Assembly (NCBI GenBank): GCA_027490225.1 | Contig: JAIXYK010000001.1 | Span: forward strand, 20,418 to 84,417 | Source of the DNA: Bacteroidota bacterium | GTDB taxonomy: Bacteria > Bacteroidota > Bacteroidia > M30B66 | DNA: 64,000 nucleotides | Direction: 5' to 3' | Part shown: one piece after another, positions 1 to 10,348 of the stretch | Position numbering within the stretch: the stretch's first letter is position 1 | How the letters are laid out: each line of letters begins with the position of its first letter | Position numbers and translations under genes: made by a program | The notes under the pieces: model-generated | What the model saw: only the letters and a program-made list of their open reading frames with translations | Databases searched by the model: none | What the model was told of the DNA's origin: nothing

Positions 1-251
1 ATTTCAGTAAACCAACGGTCACCATTTGCACTTTGACGTGACTCAATGTTGATGCTTGCTTTCACATCATCTCCAATGCGAAATCTTTTTAATTGGTCAA
101 TTTTTTCGCCCCAAGCAGAAATACAAATTTTCTTTGGGTATTGCTCAAAAGTTTCAATGATAAATTCTTGCTTTGTCCAAGCTCCGTTGCGGCCTTCGCC
201 CGTAACTGCGTTTAAAATGCTAACAAGTTTGCCTTGTACTTCAACTGCCAT
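1..251 (-). CDS. DUF3127 family protein (partial, C-terminus beyond window)
   Basis: Reading the minus strand from an ATG at 251 gives an open frame to the window edge that begins MAVEVQGKLVSILNA and contains ETFEQYPKKICISAWGEKID. The 'QYPKK' core and the order of motifs are those I know from the DUF3127 family, small Bacteroidota proteins with a predicted OB-like single-stranded nucleic-acid-binding fold and no established function. The last roughly third of the protein is missing because the gene leaves the window at base 1. It diverges from the alpha-2-macroglobulin gene. A TAnnTTTG-type box lies about 25 bases upstream. The family call is from motif memory, so the function is unknown. Confidence 0.75.
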   Translation of the reverse strand, partial: MAVEVQGKLVSILNAVTGEGRNGAWTKQEFIIETFEQYPKKICISAWGEKIDQLKRFRIGDDVKASINIESRQSANGDRWFTE

Positions 252-273
252 ATGATACGTATTAAATGAATTT

Positions 274-307
274 CAAAATTAAGTTTTCTTTCTGCTTAAA
301 TCACGCA
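274..307 (-). promoter_or_regulatory. Candidate promoter of the DUF3127 gene
   Basis: On the minus strand, TAATTTTG (274-281) fits the Bacteroidota -7 consensus TAnnTTTG. A TTG triplet (305-307) sits 23 bases upstream, at the outer limit of the usual -33 spacing. Transcription would start about 20 bases before the ATG at 251. The rest of the 252-390 gap shows no other clear signal, and I saw no matching box for the plus-strand gene at 391. Confidence 0.4.
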
Positions 308-390
308 AAAGCAATAAATAGTTTTGAACAAATGTCGTTTGCATTTTAGCAAAAAACTACATTTAATCGCTTTTCTAAATTAACTTTAAC

Positions 391-3300
391 ATGTTAGGTA
401 CAACAGCCCAAAAATTACTGATTTTAATATTTTTTCCTGCACTTTTATCCATCTCCTGTGGTAAAAAACAAGCCAATTGGATCAAGGTAGATCCTGCATT
501 TATTCCATATATTTCTGCTTACACGGGAGGAATTGTATCTACTGCAACTAAAATACGTGTGCAGTTGGCGCAAGAAATTAGCAATACTGTTGAATTCGGT
601 ACATTTTTAGAAGCCGACTTTTTCTCTTTTGAGCCCAACATTAAAGGTAAAACCAGGTGGATTGACGCTTCCACCATTGAATTTGTTCCCGAACAGCGAC
701 TTCCAAGCGGAGTTTTATACACTGCACATTTTAAATTGGCAGATGTAATTAAGGTTCCAGAGAAACTCAAAGACTTTGCATTTTCATTCAAAACCATCCA
801 ACAATCTGGAGAATTAAAGTTAAAGTATCCCGAAACTTACGATGCAACAGATTATAGCAAGCAATACATTGATGGTACTTTTATCACTGCTGATAAAGTT
901 GGATTAGACAGCGTGAAGAAATGTTTTAACATTCGCCAAAATAACAATCCATTACAAGTAAACTGGAGCCAATCGAAAGACCAGAAAAGCCATTTCTTAA
1001 GAATAGAAAATATTGCTAGAACCAACGTTGAATCTACTGTAAACATCAGATATGATGGAGCTTCCATTGGAAGTGAAGACAATCAAACTGAAGCACGCAT
1101 TATTCCTGCATTGGGGAATTTTAAAGTAGATGTCGTAAATGCAGTAAACGGTGAAGAACCTCATATCGCCATCCATTTTTCTGACCCATTATTAGAAATG
1201 CAAGATGTAAATGGTTTGGTGAGTATTGCTGGGAGTAGCGAGCTTTCTACTATGATAGAAGGCCATACCTTAATTGTATATAAACCTGAAAACGAATTTA
1301 ATGCATCCACCATAAATGTAAACCAGGGAATTCAGAATTCTAATGGGCAGAAATTACTCACAAGCACCGAATACAATGTAGCATTTACTGATGTTGCACC
1401 TGATGTGCGTTTTGCAGAAAGTGGAAACATTTTGCCACAAACCAAAGGCGTTGTTGTTCCTTTTGAAGCCGTGAATTTGAATAAAGTTGATGTGCAAATC
1501 ATTCAAATTTTCCCAAATAACATTCCTCAATTCCTTCAAAATAACAGTTTAAATGGTGATGAAAGTTTGCTTCAGGTTGGTAAAATTATTTTAAGAAAAA
1601 CCATTCCTCTTGAAACCAAAAACATTGCAAGTCGCGGGCGTTATGCCGGTTATGGAATTAATATTGACGAATTAATAAAAACAGAACCAGGTGCCATTTA
1701 TAATGTTTCCTTGAAAATGCGTCCCTCCTATTCTACTTATCCTTGCGATGGTGAAGCACCCAAAGAAAATGACCTGGAAAAAATTGAGCCTGACAACAAA
1801 ATTAAAGAGATGAATGCCGAAGGGTATTACAGCACATATAATTATGACAATGAAGAAAATTATGATTACGATTGGAGAGACAGAGAAAATCCATGCAAAG
1901 CAACATTTTACTATAATAAAAGAGCAGTTGGTAGAAATATTTTAGTTTCAGATATTGGATTGATGGCCAAAAAAGGAACGGGCGACAATTGGCAGTTTAT
2001 TGCAACAGATATTCAGTCGGGAGCGCCCATGAGCAATGTAAAACTGGAAGTATTAGATTTACAAAATCAGGTAATCGCAAAACTAAATTCAGATAATAAA
2101 GGATTTGCGTATTTAAACGAGGAAACATCATCTGTTCCTCACCTTTTAGCAGCTAAAAAAGGCAAACAAAGCAGTTATTTGTTATTGAAGGATGGAAATG
2201 CTATTAATTTATCTGCTTACGATGTAAGTGGAGATGGGTATGAGCAAGCTTTAAAAGGATTTATTTACGGGGAACGTGGCGTTTGGAGACCTGGAGATTC
2301 TGTTTTTGTAGATTTTATTTTAGATGATAGGCAACAGCCTTTAGAAGAAGGATTTCCTATTGTAATGGAAGTAATGAATCCCAAAGGACAGTTGGTGAAA
2401 AAACTCGTTGCTCCAAAGGAAAAAGGTAAAACCCTTTATGCTTTTCCGTTTCAAACTGACGATAATGCTCCAACAGGTAATTACACGGCCAATATTTCTA
2501 TAGGCAGCAACACATTTACCAAAACCTTAAAGGTAGAAACTGTAATGCCCAACAGGTTAAAAATCGATTTTAAAATTCCTAATAATGAATTGTATGTTTC
2601 TAGCGCAAATCAAGATTTACTGTTGAAGTCAAATTGGCTGTTTGGTGCACCTGCAAAGCAATTAAGGGCAAATGTGTCGGTGGTGTTAAGTGAAAGTACA
2701 ACCGAATTTAAAAATTTTAAAGACTATATTTTTGATGATGCTTCACGCCGCACAAATCCTCAGGAAGTAACTGTATTTGATGGGTTGTTAAATGATAATG
2801 GCGAAGCGTTGGTAAAACCAATTTTCAGAAGTTCTACGCTTCCTGCAGGTAAGCAAAAAGCAGATTTTACTGTAAGAGTTTTTGAACAAGGTGGAAGTTT
2901 CAGCATTGACCGATTTTCTGTTCCCTATTATCCTTATTTGAGTTATGCAGGTGTAAAAGTGCCCCAAGGTGAAGGTTGGGCAAATATATTGGGAACTAAC
3001 AAAGACCATATTTTTAATGTTGCTTGTGTGGACGATAAAGGAAAACCATTATCAGGAAAAACTCTCACCGTGAATGTATATAAATTAGAATATGAATGGT
3101 GGTGGCAGCGTTCCGAATTGAATGTAAGTGAATATTACAATGCAGAATATGCTAAACCAGTAAGAACAGAAAAACTCATCAGTGGTAAAAATGGCTTTGC
3201 TGCTTTAAAATTGAAGTTTGAGGAAGATGAATGGGGAACTTACCTATTGCGTGTGTGCGACGAAAGTAGCAGCCATTGTGCAGGTACAACTTTCAATATT

Positions 3301-5961
3301 GATAATGATGAATGGATGAGTCGTGGAGCTAATACAGGAAAGTCAGCACAATCTTTAACCCTAAAATCTTCAAAACCAAGTTATTTAAACAATGAAGAAA
3401 TTAGCATCACTTTTCCAAGTCCAGCTGGTGCCAATGCATTAATCAACATTGAAGATGGTAGCGGTGTTTTAGAAAGTACATGGATTAGCACCACCGCCAA
3501 CGAAACAACTTACAGGTTTAAAGCCAAGGCGGAATATGCGCCCAATATTTACACAAGTGTGAGCATTATTCAACCTTACAGCAGAAGCAACGATTTGCCT
3601 ATTCGTTTGTATGGAACCTTATCTATTGAAGTTGAAGATAAAAATTCCCATCTAAAACCAATCATTGAAATGCCTGAAACAGTTCGTCCAGAAAGCACTG
3701 TACAGGTAAATGTTTCTGAAAGTACTGGTAAACCAATGGAATATACATTGGCCATTGTTGATGAAGGTTTATTGGATTTAACCCGATTTCAAACTCCCGA
3801 TCCTTGGAAACATTTTAACGCCAAAGAGCCATTAGGTGTAATTACATGGGATTTATATGATGAAATAATGGGTGCTTATGGTGGACAATTAGAAAGTGTA
3901 TTGAGTATTGGTGGTGATGGTGCTGGAAAAGGCAAGAAACCAACCGCCAAAGCAAGCAGATTTAAGCCAATGGTAAGGGTTTTAGGCCCATTTAAATTGG
4001 CAGCTGGTAAAAAAGGAAAACACATGGTTTCAATTCCCAATTACTTTGGTTCTTGCAGGGTTATGGTGGTTGCTTCTAACGAAAATGGAAGTTATGGTGC
4101 GGCTGAAAAAACCGTAAGTATTAAAAAACCTTTAATGCTCTTGGCAACATTGCCACGAATTGTAAGTCCTGGTGAAAGTGTAAAACTGCCTGTAAATATT
4201 TTCGCACTAGAAAAATCTATTAAAAACGTTAAAGTGAGTTGTGTAAGTAGCGGAAATCTTATTCTAAATGGAAGTTCCAATCAAAACATAACGATGAATG
4301 GAAATGAGGCGCTTGCTTATTTTGATGTAAATACTGCAAATATGCAGGGAATCGGTAAGGTTAAAATAACCGCAACCTCTGGAAAAGAAAGTGCAACAAC
4401 AGAAATTGAAATAGAAGTAAGAAGTCCAAATCCAGAAATTACGGAAGTGTCGGAAATACAATTAAGGCCGGGAGAAACATATTCGGGTTCAGTTAACTTT
4501 ATAGGAATGGCCGGAACGCAATCTGCCAGTTTAGAACTTTCTACGATGCCTGCTATCAATTTAGGTGCTCGTTTAAAATACTTGATTCAATATCCGCATG
4601 GTTGCGCCGAGCAAACCACTTCGGCTGCATTTCCTCAGCTTTTCTTAAGTCAGTTGGTTACACTAACCGATGGTCAAAAGAAACGCAGTGCAACAAATAT
4701 TAAAACTGCAATTAATCGCCTATACCAATTTCAAACAAGTAATGGAGGATTTGCCTATTGGCCGGGAAGCAGTGTGCCAGAAGAATGGGTAAGCAATTAT
4801 GTTGGTCATTTCTTACTAAAAGCTCAAGAATCTGGTTATAGTGTAAATACGGGAACAATAAACCGATGGAAAAAGTACCAGCAGAAACTAGCCAGAACAT
4901 GGAAACCAAATCAAAATAATGTTGCAACGTCAAATCCTCAAATTCAAAGTTATAGATTGTATACTTTGACTTTGGCTAATGCTGCTGAATTGGGCGCTAT
5001 GAATCGCTTAAAAGAATCGAAAATACTGAATAGCAGCGCAAAAAATCAATTAGCAATGGCCTATCAATTAGCTGGACAAAACCAAACTGCAATTGGCTTA
5101 TTGAAACAAGTGGCACAAAAACAAACCACTTATTATGATTATTATGATAACGGCGAATTACAAGATGCAAGATTATTGCAAGCCTTAGCAGGAAGTGGAT
5201 TGAAGCAAGAAGCATTGACTGTTGCCAGAAGAGTTGCTGCTTATTTAAGTAGTAAAAACTGGATGAGTACCGTTTCTACCTCAAGTTGTTTACTGGCAAT
5301 GGCAGAATTCGTAAAAAATGAAAATGTAAAAAGAGATATTAATTACGAATATTCTTTTGCTGGAAAAGCTTCGAAAGGTCAATCAGTTCAGCCTACCGTA
5401 CAATTAGATTTACCTGTAACTGCTAAAAATGCACTATCATTCAAAAATAAAGGAAAAGGAATACTTTACTTGAGAATTATCCGTTCTGGAGTTCCTGGAA
5501 CTAGCCAGACAATTACTGCTTCAAATGCAGGAATTTCCATGCAAGTTGCATATAAAGATGGCTTTGGTAAAATAGCAGATATTTCAAATTTAGTGCAAGG
5601 AACCGATTTTACTGCGAGCATCACCATTACAAATAGTAGCAATAACAACATTAGCAATTTGGCTTTAAATACTATGTTTGCCGATGGTTGGGAAATAAAC
5701 AATAACCGGGTAAATGATGCAATAAGCGCTGAAACAAATGCTGCATTTGATTATCAAGATATCAGAGACGACAGAGTGAAAACATATTTTTCGTTAAGTA
5801 AAGGAGCCAGTAAAACTATCCAGTTTAAATTAAATGCAGCTTATTTAGGTAAATTCTACCTGCCTTCTTTTCAATGTTCTGCTATGTACGACAATACAAT
5901 TTTTGCAAGATTAGCACCTGCTTGGGTAAACATTACATTGCAAAAACCACCCAATAGTTGA
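391..5961 (+). CDS. Bacterial alpha-2-macroglobulin family lipoprotein
   Basis: This is an 1856-residue envelope protein. Residues 1-22 form a lipoprotein signal ending LSISC, with Cys23 as the lipid anchor. The following residues (GKKQ) lack the acidic export signal of surface lipoproteins, so a periplasm-facing position is likely. The chain has the usual macroglobulin-domain series, an MG7-like TYRFKAKAEY region, and a thioester-domain motif YPHGCAEQTT whose Cys1405 and Gln1408 would form the internal thioester. Bacterial A2Ms trap attacking proteases in the periplasm. An alpha-alpha toroid (about 1390-1650) and a C-terminal beta domain follow. The next gene overlaps by four bases. The A2M partner seen in many bacteria, PBP1C, is not adjacent. 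Confidence 0.93.
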   Translation: MLGTTAQKLLILIFFPALLSISCGKKQANWIKVDPAFIPYISAYTGGIVSTATKIRVQLAQEISNTVEFGTFLEADFFSFEPNIKGKTRWIDASTIEFVPEQRLPSGVLYTAHFKLADVIKVPEKLKDFAFSFKTIQQSGELKLKYPETYDATDYSKQYIDGTFITADKVGLDSVKKCFNIRQNNNPLQVNWSQSKDQKSHFLRIENIARTNVESTVNIRYDGASIGSEDNQTEARIIPALGNFKVDVVNAVNGEEPHIAIHFSDPLLEMQDVNGLVSIAGSSELSTMIEGHTLIVYKPENEFNASTINVNQGIQNSNGQKLLTSTEYNVAFTDVAPDVRFAESGNILPQTKGVVVPFEAVNLNKVDVQIIQIFPNNIPQFLQNNSLNGDESLLQVGKIILRKTIPLETKNIASRGRYAGYGINIDELIKTEPGAIYNVSLKMRPSYSTYPCDGEAPKENDLEKIEPDNKIKEMNAEGYYSTYNYDNEENYDYDWRDRENPCKATFYYNKRAVGRNILVSDIGLMAKKGTGDNWQFIATDIQSGAPMSNVKLEVLDLQNQVIAKLNSDNKGFAYLNEETSSVPHLLAAKKGKQSSYLLLKDGNAINLSAYDVSGDGYEQALKGFIYGERGVWRPGDSVFVDFILDDRQQPLEEGFPIVMEVMNPKGQLVKKLVAPKEKGKTLYAFPFQTDDNAPTGNYTANISIGSNTFTKTLKVETVMPNRLKIDFKIPNNELYVSSANQDLLLKSNWLFGAPAKQLRANVSVVLSESTTEFKNFKDYIFDDASRRTNPQEVTVFDGLLNDNGEALVKPIFRSSTLPAGKQKADFTVRVFEQGGSFSIDRFSVPYYPYLSYAGVKVPQGEGWANILGTNKDHIFNVACVDDKGKPLSGKTLTVNVYKLEYEWWWQRSELNVSEYYNAEYAKPVRTEKLISGKNGFAALKLKFEEDEWGTYLLRVCDESSSHCAGTTFNIDNDEWMSRGANTGKSAQSLTLKSSKPSYLNNEEISITFPSPAGANALINIEDGSGVLESTWISTTANETTYRFKAKAEYAPNIYTSVSIIQPYSRSNDLPIRLYGTLSIEVEDKNSHLKPIIEMPETVRPESTVQVNVSESTGKPMEYTLAIVDEGLLDLTRFQTPDPWKHFNAKEPLGVITWDLYDEIMGAYGGQLESVLSIGGDGAGKGKKPTAKASRFKPMVRVLGPFKLAAGKKGKHMVSIPNYFGSCRVMVVASNENGSYGAAEKTVSIKKPLMLLATLPRIVSPGESVKLPVNIFALEKSIKNVKVSCVSSGNLILNGSSNQNITMNGNEALAYFDVNTANMQGIGKVKITATSGKESATTEIEIEVRSPNPEITEVSEIQLRPGETYSGSVNFIGMAGTQSASLELSTMPAINLGARLKYLIQYPHGCAEQTTSAAFPQLFLSQLVTLTDGQKKRSATNIKTAINRLYQFQTSNGGFAYWPGSSVPEEWVSNYVGHFLLKAQESGYSVNTGTINRWKKYQQKLARTWKPNQNNVATSNPQIQSYRLYTLTLANAAELGAMNRLKESKILNSSAKNQLAMAYQLAGQNQTAIGLLKQVAQKQTTYYDYYDNGELQDARLLQALAGSGLKQEALTVARRVAAYLSSKNWMSTVSTSSCLLAMAEFVKNENVKRDINYEYSFAGKASKGQSVQPTVQLDLPVTAKNALSFKNKGKGILYLRIIRSGVPGTSQTITASNAGISMQVAYKDGFGKIADISNLVQGTDFTASITITNSSNNNISNLALNTMFADGWEINNNRVNDAISAETNAAFDYQDIRDDRVKTYFSLSKGASKTIQFKLNAAYLGKFYLPSFQCSAMYDNTIFARLAPAWVNITLQKPPNS

Positions 5962-7985
5962 GAAATAAAAGAGCAAAAAAAGTTTTAGCAATATTTGCTG
6001 GAACAATCGCAACGATTTTGTTATCGATGATGGCCCTATCAGCCATTTATGAAGATGAATTGGTAAATTACTTGAAAGACAAAATCAATAATTCATTAAT
6101 TACACCTTTAAATATTGAGAAAACAAGTGTTTCAATATTTGATGATTTCCCTTCAATTAGTATTAAACTCACTAATTTAAGTTTAAATGATACTTTAAAT
6201 AATAGGCCATTTGAAGTCATCAAAGCTAGACAGGTTGTTTTTTCATTTGACTTGATTTCCTTATTAAGAAAAAAAATTTTAATGAAAAGCGCTTCGGCTA
6301 CAGATGTTGTTTTTAATCATTTAATAGATAAAAATGGAGAGAAGCATTCTGTAAAATTTAAAACAATAAAAGATAAAAGTGGCGCAGCACTTGACATTTC
6401 TATTCCTAAGATTACGCTCACAAATGTCAAAATTCACATTACAAATGAATTTAAAGAAAAAGAAGCAATAATATTAATTGAAAAAGGAAAAACTGCCATT
6501 CATTTTAAAAATGGAAGAGGAATAATAACTCCAAGTGTAAAAGGCAAATTGATTGTTTTCAATTTGAACAACATTGAATTTTTAAAAAGTGAAAACCTTG
6601 AAGCGCATGGAAACATAAAGCTTTCTAAATCGGGGAAGATAATTGAGTTTGAAAATTGTGTTGGAAAAATGGCTGGTCTTGATTGGTCAATAGCTGGGAG
6701 TATTACCAAAATAGGTAATAATGCAGGGGCTTTTCATCACCTTAAAATAAACGCCATTGGAAATGGAATACTTTTCTTAAAATCTTTACTTCCTGAAGGA
6801 TTTAAAAACGATGATTTTCAAACGGGCAAGGGAAAAACCGATTTAACTATTACAAACTTTGGCTATGTTTCACCCAAAATAAAACCAGCTTCAACGCTGA
6901 AATTAAATATTAAAAATGGAAGTTTTAATAGCACAGAACGCCAATCTGAATTTAAGAATATTGAAGTTGATTTATTCATGGATAATTCGGATAGCACCGT
7001 AAATAAAACATTTTTAAAAACAACTTTAAATGCATATTTTAAAGATATAAATGTCCAAAATTTACCTAAGGCGTATTTTAATTTCTGGGAAAAAATTGTG
7101 AAAATTAATGAAGCTAAGAAAAATAGCACCCAAGAGGTAATGCCGACTCAGAATGAGATATCTGCAAATATTAAGTTTCAAATTGGTAAAATTTCCTATT
7201 TAAATGCTATTGCAAATAACGTTTCTACAGAAGTGAACATTAATAATGGAATTTTAAATTTAAATAACTTTAAAGGGGAAGCATTTAATGGTACCATTAA
7301 CTTTAATGCATCTTTTCGAGAACTTTCTAATAATTTACAAGCGAGTATAAACGGAAACTTAACTCAGGTAGATATTCCAAAAGCATTTTATGGCTTCAAT
7401 AATTTTGGTCAAAAATTAATTCAATCAAAAAATATAAAAGGAAAACTAAATCAAGATTTTCAAATAGAAACACAGCTTGACGAGAAAATGATTCCAATCA
7501 TGGCAAAAACAAGTTTTATAGGAAAAACAGAATTACTTAAATCCGAACTTATTCAATGGGAACCACTTATGAAGGTTTTTCAATACATTGGGAAAGATAA
7601 AGTTTCCAATCTTTTAATAGATACTTGCGAGATAAATATGGTACTCTTTAATAATACAGTTTATCTCTATCCTTTTGAAGTGAATAGTAGCATTACAAAA
7701 TTCAATATCGCCGGTAAACAAGGATTAGACAAAACAAATGAACTTTATTTTCAGTTCAACCTTGCCGACCAATTAATGATTCGCTCAAAAAAGAAAAGGT
7801 CTAATTTTAAAGCAGGCATTGAATCTGATAGAAACTGGGGCAATATTTTCGTAAAATTAACTGGAAAAGAGGGAAATTATACACCTGAGTTCTTGTCAAA
7901 AGAAAAGTATCAAATTGAAATAAAAAAAACTACGAAAGAGTATTTATTAGCAAAGAGAAAAGTTGAAAATTTTAAAAGAAAATGA
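5958..7985 (+). CDS. AsmA-like envelope protein
   Basis: This 675-residue protein has one N-terminal membrane segment (about 8-30) followed by a long beta-rich region. The opening is typical of AsmA: short cytoplasmic tail, membrane anchor, then 'SVSIFDDFPSISIKLTNLSL', and a C-terminal AsmA_2-like part. AsmA/TamB-like proteins span the periplasm and are linked to lipid transport and outer-membrane homeostasis. I use the TTG at 5958, which overlaps the upstream TGA as TTGA. The first in-frame ATG would remove the membrane anchor. The overlap implies translational coupling to the macroglobulin gene. The AsmA family call is solid, the exact role is not known. Confidence 0.8.
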   Translation: MRNKRAKKVLAIFAGTIATILLSMMALSAIYEDELVNYLKDKINNSLITPLNIEKTSVSIFDDFPSISIKLTNLSLNDTLNNRPFEVIKARQVVFSFDLISLLRKKILMKSASATDVVFNHLIDKNGEKHSVKFKTIKDKSGAALDISIPKITLTNVKIHITNEFKEKEAIILIEKGKTAIHFKNGRGIITPSVKGKLIVFNLNNIEFLKSENLEAHGNIKLSKSGKIIEFENCVGKMAGLDWSIAGSITKIGNNAGAFHHLKINAIGNGILFLKSLLPEGFKNDDFQTGKGKTDLTITNFGYVSPKIKPASTLKLNIKNGSFNSTERQSEFKNIEVDLFMDNSDSTVNKTFLKTTLNAYFKDINVQNLPKAYFNFWEKIVKINEAKKNSTQEVMPTQNEISANIKFQIGKISYLNAIANNVSTEVNINNGILNLNNFKGEAFNGTINFNASFRELSNNLQASINGNLTQVDIPKAFYGFNNFGQKLIQSKNIKGKLNQDFQIETQLDEKMIPIMAKTSFIGKTELLKSELIQWEPLMKVFQYIGKDKVSNLLIDTCEINMVLFNNTVYLYPFEVNSSITKFNIAGKQGLDKTNELYFQFNLADQLMIRSKKKRSNFKAGIESDRNWGNIFVKLTGKEGNYTPEFLSKEKYQIEIKKTTKEYLLAKRKVENFKRK

Positions 7986-8038
7986 TGTTTAAATTAATTT
8001 AAAATGCGTTATTAAAATTCAATTTTAAAATAAGGTAA

Positions 8039-9589
8039 TTACAATTCATTAATATGCGAAAGGTAATGTTCAGCTTGTTGCAATAGTTCTGTTTTGGCTA
8101 CTGGTTCCATTTTTCTCCAAACATTGTACATCATACCTATTCGTGGATTTTTGGCCAATTTACTTTCGTGCTTATCATAAAAATTCCAATATAAACTATT
8201 GAAAGGACAAGCTTTATCTCCCGTTTTTTTGGCTTTATCGTAATAACATCCATTGCAATATGAACTCATTTTGTTGATATAAGTTGCCGAGCTAACATAA
8301 GGTTTTGTACCTACAATTCCGCCATCTGCAAACTGACTCATGCCTCTGGTATTGGTTATTTCAACCCATTCAATAGCATCAATATAAATTCCCAAATACC
8401 AAGCATCCACTTCATCAGGATGCACACCTGCTAACAAAGCAAAGTTTCCAGTAATCATTAATCTTTGAATGTGGTGCGCATAGCCAAATTGCAAAGATTG
8501 ATTAATCGCATTTTTCAAGCAATTCATCTTTGTTTTACCCGTCCAAAACCATTCAGGTAATGTTTCTGTGTGTTCAAAATAATTGAGATGCGCATAGTCT
8601 GGCATTTTTAACCAGTAAATACCGCGCATGTATTCTCTCCAGCCTATAATTTGCCTCACAAAACCTTCTAATTGGTGATAGGCGATTTCATCAGTATTAT
8701 TCAAATATGTTTCAATTGCTTTATCGACCACTTCCTTTGGTGAAAGCAGTTTTGTATTCATGGAAAAAGATAAACGAGCATGGTAAATTGACCATTCGTT
8801 CGGCGCCATTGCATCTTGAAAAGTTCCAAATAAGGACAAACAATTCTCAACAAAAAAATCCAATAATTGTAAAGATTGAGCTCTGTTTATTGGCCAAATA
8901 AAATGCTTACTATCAATGGTGCCAATGGTTTTAATATTGGCTTTTTGAATTTCCAATTCAATTAACTGCACATTATTATCAAAAAGTAATGGTGAAATAG
9001 GCTTGTGTTCTTTGGGCAATTTCTGGCGATTTTCCTCATCAAAATTCCATTTCCCATTTAAGGGTTTATCTCCATCCACAATTAAAACATGGTGCTTTTT
9101 GCGCATTTGCCGGTAAAAGGTTTCCATCAAATACATTTTTTTACCTTTAAATAAATCTCCTAATTCATTGCGGCTGCTATAAAAATGCTCCGTATCAAAT
9201 ACCTCAAATGGAATATTTAAATTGATTGTAAATTGCTTTAAATGTTCATCTACTCTGTATTCATCGGGCAGCTGGTATTCGAATTTTGTGAAATTGTTTT
9301 TTGAGATTATTTCTTCACAATTCTTTTCAAAACTGTTTAAGTTATTTTCATCATTTAAATAAATATATTTTATTTGATGTCCACGCGTAGTGAGCTCTTG
9401 AGCGAAATTCTGCATTGCAGCAAAAAAGCCAATTATCTTTTGAATATGGTGATGGGCGTAATCGGTTTCACTCCTAATTTCCATTAAAACGTAGGTAACA
9501 TTATCATTTACTTCATTGTACCATGAATGATTGATATTGAGTTGATCTCCTATTATTAAGCGTAAAATCTTTGGTGTTTCTTTTATCAT
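8039..9589 (-). CDS. FeS-type (6-4) photolyase / cryptochrome-related protein (PhrB type)
   Basis: A 516-residue member of the deoxyribodipyrimidine photolyase-related family (PF04244). The N-terminal Rossmann domain starts ILRLIIGDQLN and the C-terminal half binds FAD. Four cysteines at 357, 445, 448 and 461 match in order and spacing the [4Fe-4S] ligands I recall for Agrobacterium PhrB (350, 438, 441, 454), all shifted by seven. PhrB-type enzymes repair (6-4) photoproducts using light and carry FAD, a ribolumazine antenna and the cluster. It is the last gene of a three-gene minus-strand operon with DUF2071 and a second photolyase. The gap to the gene before it is 45 bases. Confidence 0.9.
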   Translation of the reverse strand: MIKETPKILRLIIGDQLNINHSWYNEVNDNVTYVLMEIRSETDYAHHHIQKIIGFFAAMQNFAQELTTRGHQIKYIYLNDENNLNSFEKNCEEIISKNNFTKFEYQLPDEYRVDEHLKQFTINLNIPFEVFDTEHFYSSRNELGDLFKGKKMYLMETFYRQMRKKHHVLIVDGDKPLNGKWNFDEENRQKLPKEHKPISPLLFDNNVQLIELEIQKANIKTIGTIDSKHFIWPINRAQSLQLLDFFVENCLSLFGTFQDAMAPNEWSIYHARLSFSMNTKLLSPKEVVDKAIETYLNNTDEIAYHQLEGFVRQIIGWREYMRGIYWLKMPDYAHLNYFEHTETLPEWFWTGKTKMNCLKNAINQSLQFGYAHHIQRLMITGNFALLAGVHPDEVDAWYLGIYIDAIEWVEITNTRGMSQFADGGIVGTKPYVSSATYINKMSSYCNGCYYDKAKKTGDKACPFNSLYWNFYDKHESKLAKNPRIGMMYNVWRKMEPVAKTELLQQAEHYLSHINEL

Positions 9590-9634
9590 TTTTAAAATTC
9601 AAAATACGGATTTAATTATATATTTTAATTGAAA

Positions 9635-10348
9635 TTAAAAGCTATTTCGTTTCCAATCCACACTGATATCGGAACCTTCTGCAAGCATTACTGAATGAGG
9701 CTTTGACTTATTTAATGCCTCAAAATCATTTCCATAAAAAGCGGCAAAATCACAATTAATTTGATAATTATTGATGGTATTTATTTCCCAACTCGGGTGA
9801 TTAATTTTATATTCAATGCTCTTTTCAGAATTTACTTTCGTGTAGCCAAAATAATGTTCAAAAATGAATTCTTCTATGCTTTCAACTTCCATTTTGCACT
9901 TGGTAGTTGATGCAACTACTTGAATGCTATTCCATGATTTATTTACCTTCCATTGATATTCTACTTCTTTTCTATTTGCTGTAAAATTCCATTCATGCCG
10001 AGTAGGAATTGCGATGTAATGTTCCTTATACAGTTTATTGGCAACCCAAGCAACTAATTTATTTGGCACAGTTTCGTTGATAAAAACTACTCCTCGCCTA
10101 TTTTCATTTCCCACTTTTCGAATTACATAAAAACGCAGATTTACTTCTTCAAATGTTCCCATATAAGGAATTGGAATTCCAAAAATAGTAGAGTCCTTAA
10201 ATAAAAATCCAACCAAACTCACATAGGTTTTACCTTCAAAATAATCCAACTCAACTCCTTTGGGCAAATATGGTATCAAAATTTTCGGGTCAATTTCATA
10301 ATTGGCCATGATTAAATTTTGCCAATTTGCCCTCAAAAAAGTTTTCAT
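9635..10348 (-). CDS. DUF2071 family protein (YqjF-like)
   Basis: A 237-residue soluble protein beginning [20 protein letters not shown], followed by [20 protein letters not shown] and VSLVGFLF. This is the characteristic opening of the DUF2071/YqjF family, distantly related to acetoacetate decarboxylase folds. The function is not established. Its ATG overlaps the stop of the upstream photolyase gene as ATGA, and the PhrB-type gene follows 45 bases downstream. It is therefore almost certainly co-transcribed with both photolyases. In Bacteroidota such proteins are often found beside photolyase genes, which suggests but does not prove a role in light stress. Confidence 0.85.
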   Translation of the reverse strand: MKTFLRANWQNLIMANYEIDPKILIPYLPKGVELDYFEGKTYVSLVGFLFKDSTIFGIPIPYMGTFEEVNLRFYVIRKVGNENRRGVVFINETVPNKLVAWVANKLYKEHYIAIPTRHEWNFTANRKEVEYQWKVNKSWNSIQVVASTTKCKMEVESIEEFIFEHYFGYTKVNSEKSIEYKINHPSWEINTINNYQINCDFAAFYGNDFEALNKSKPHSVMLAEGSDISVDWKRNSF

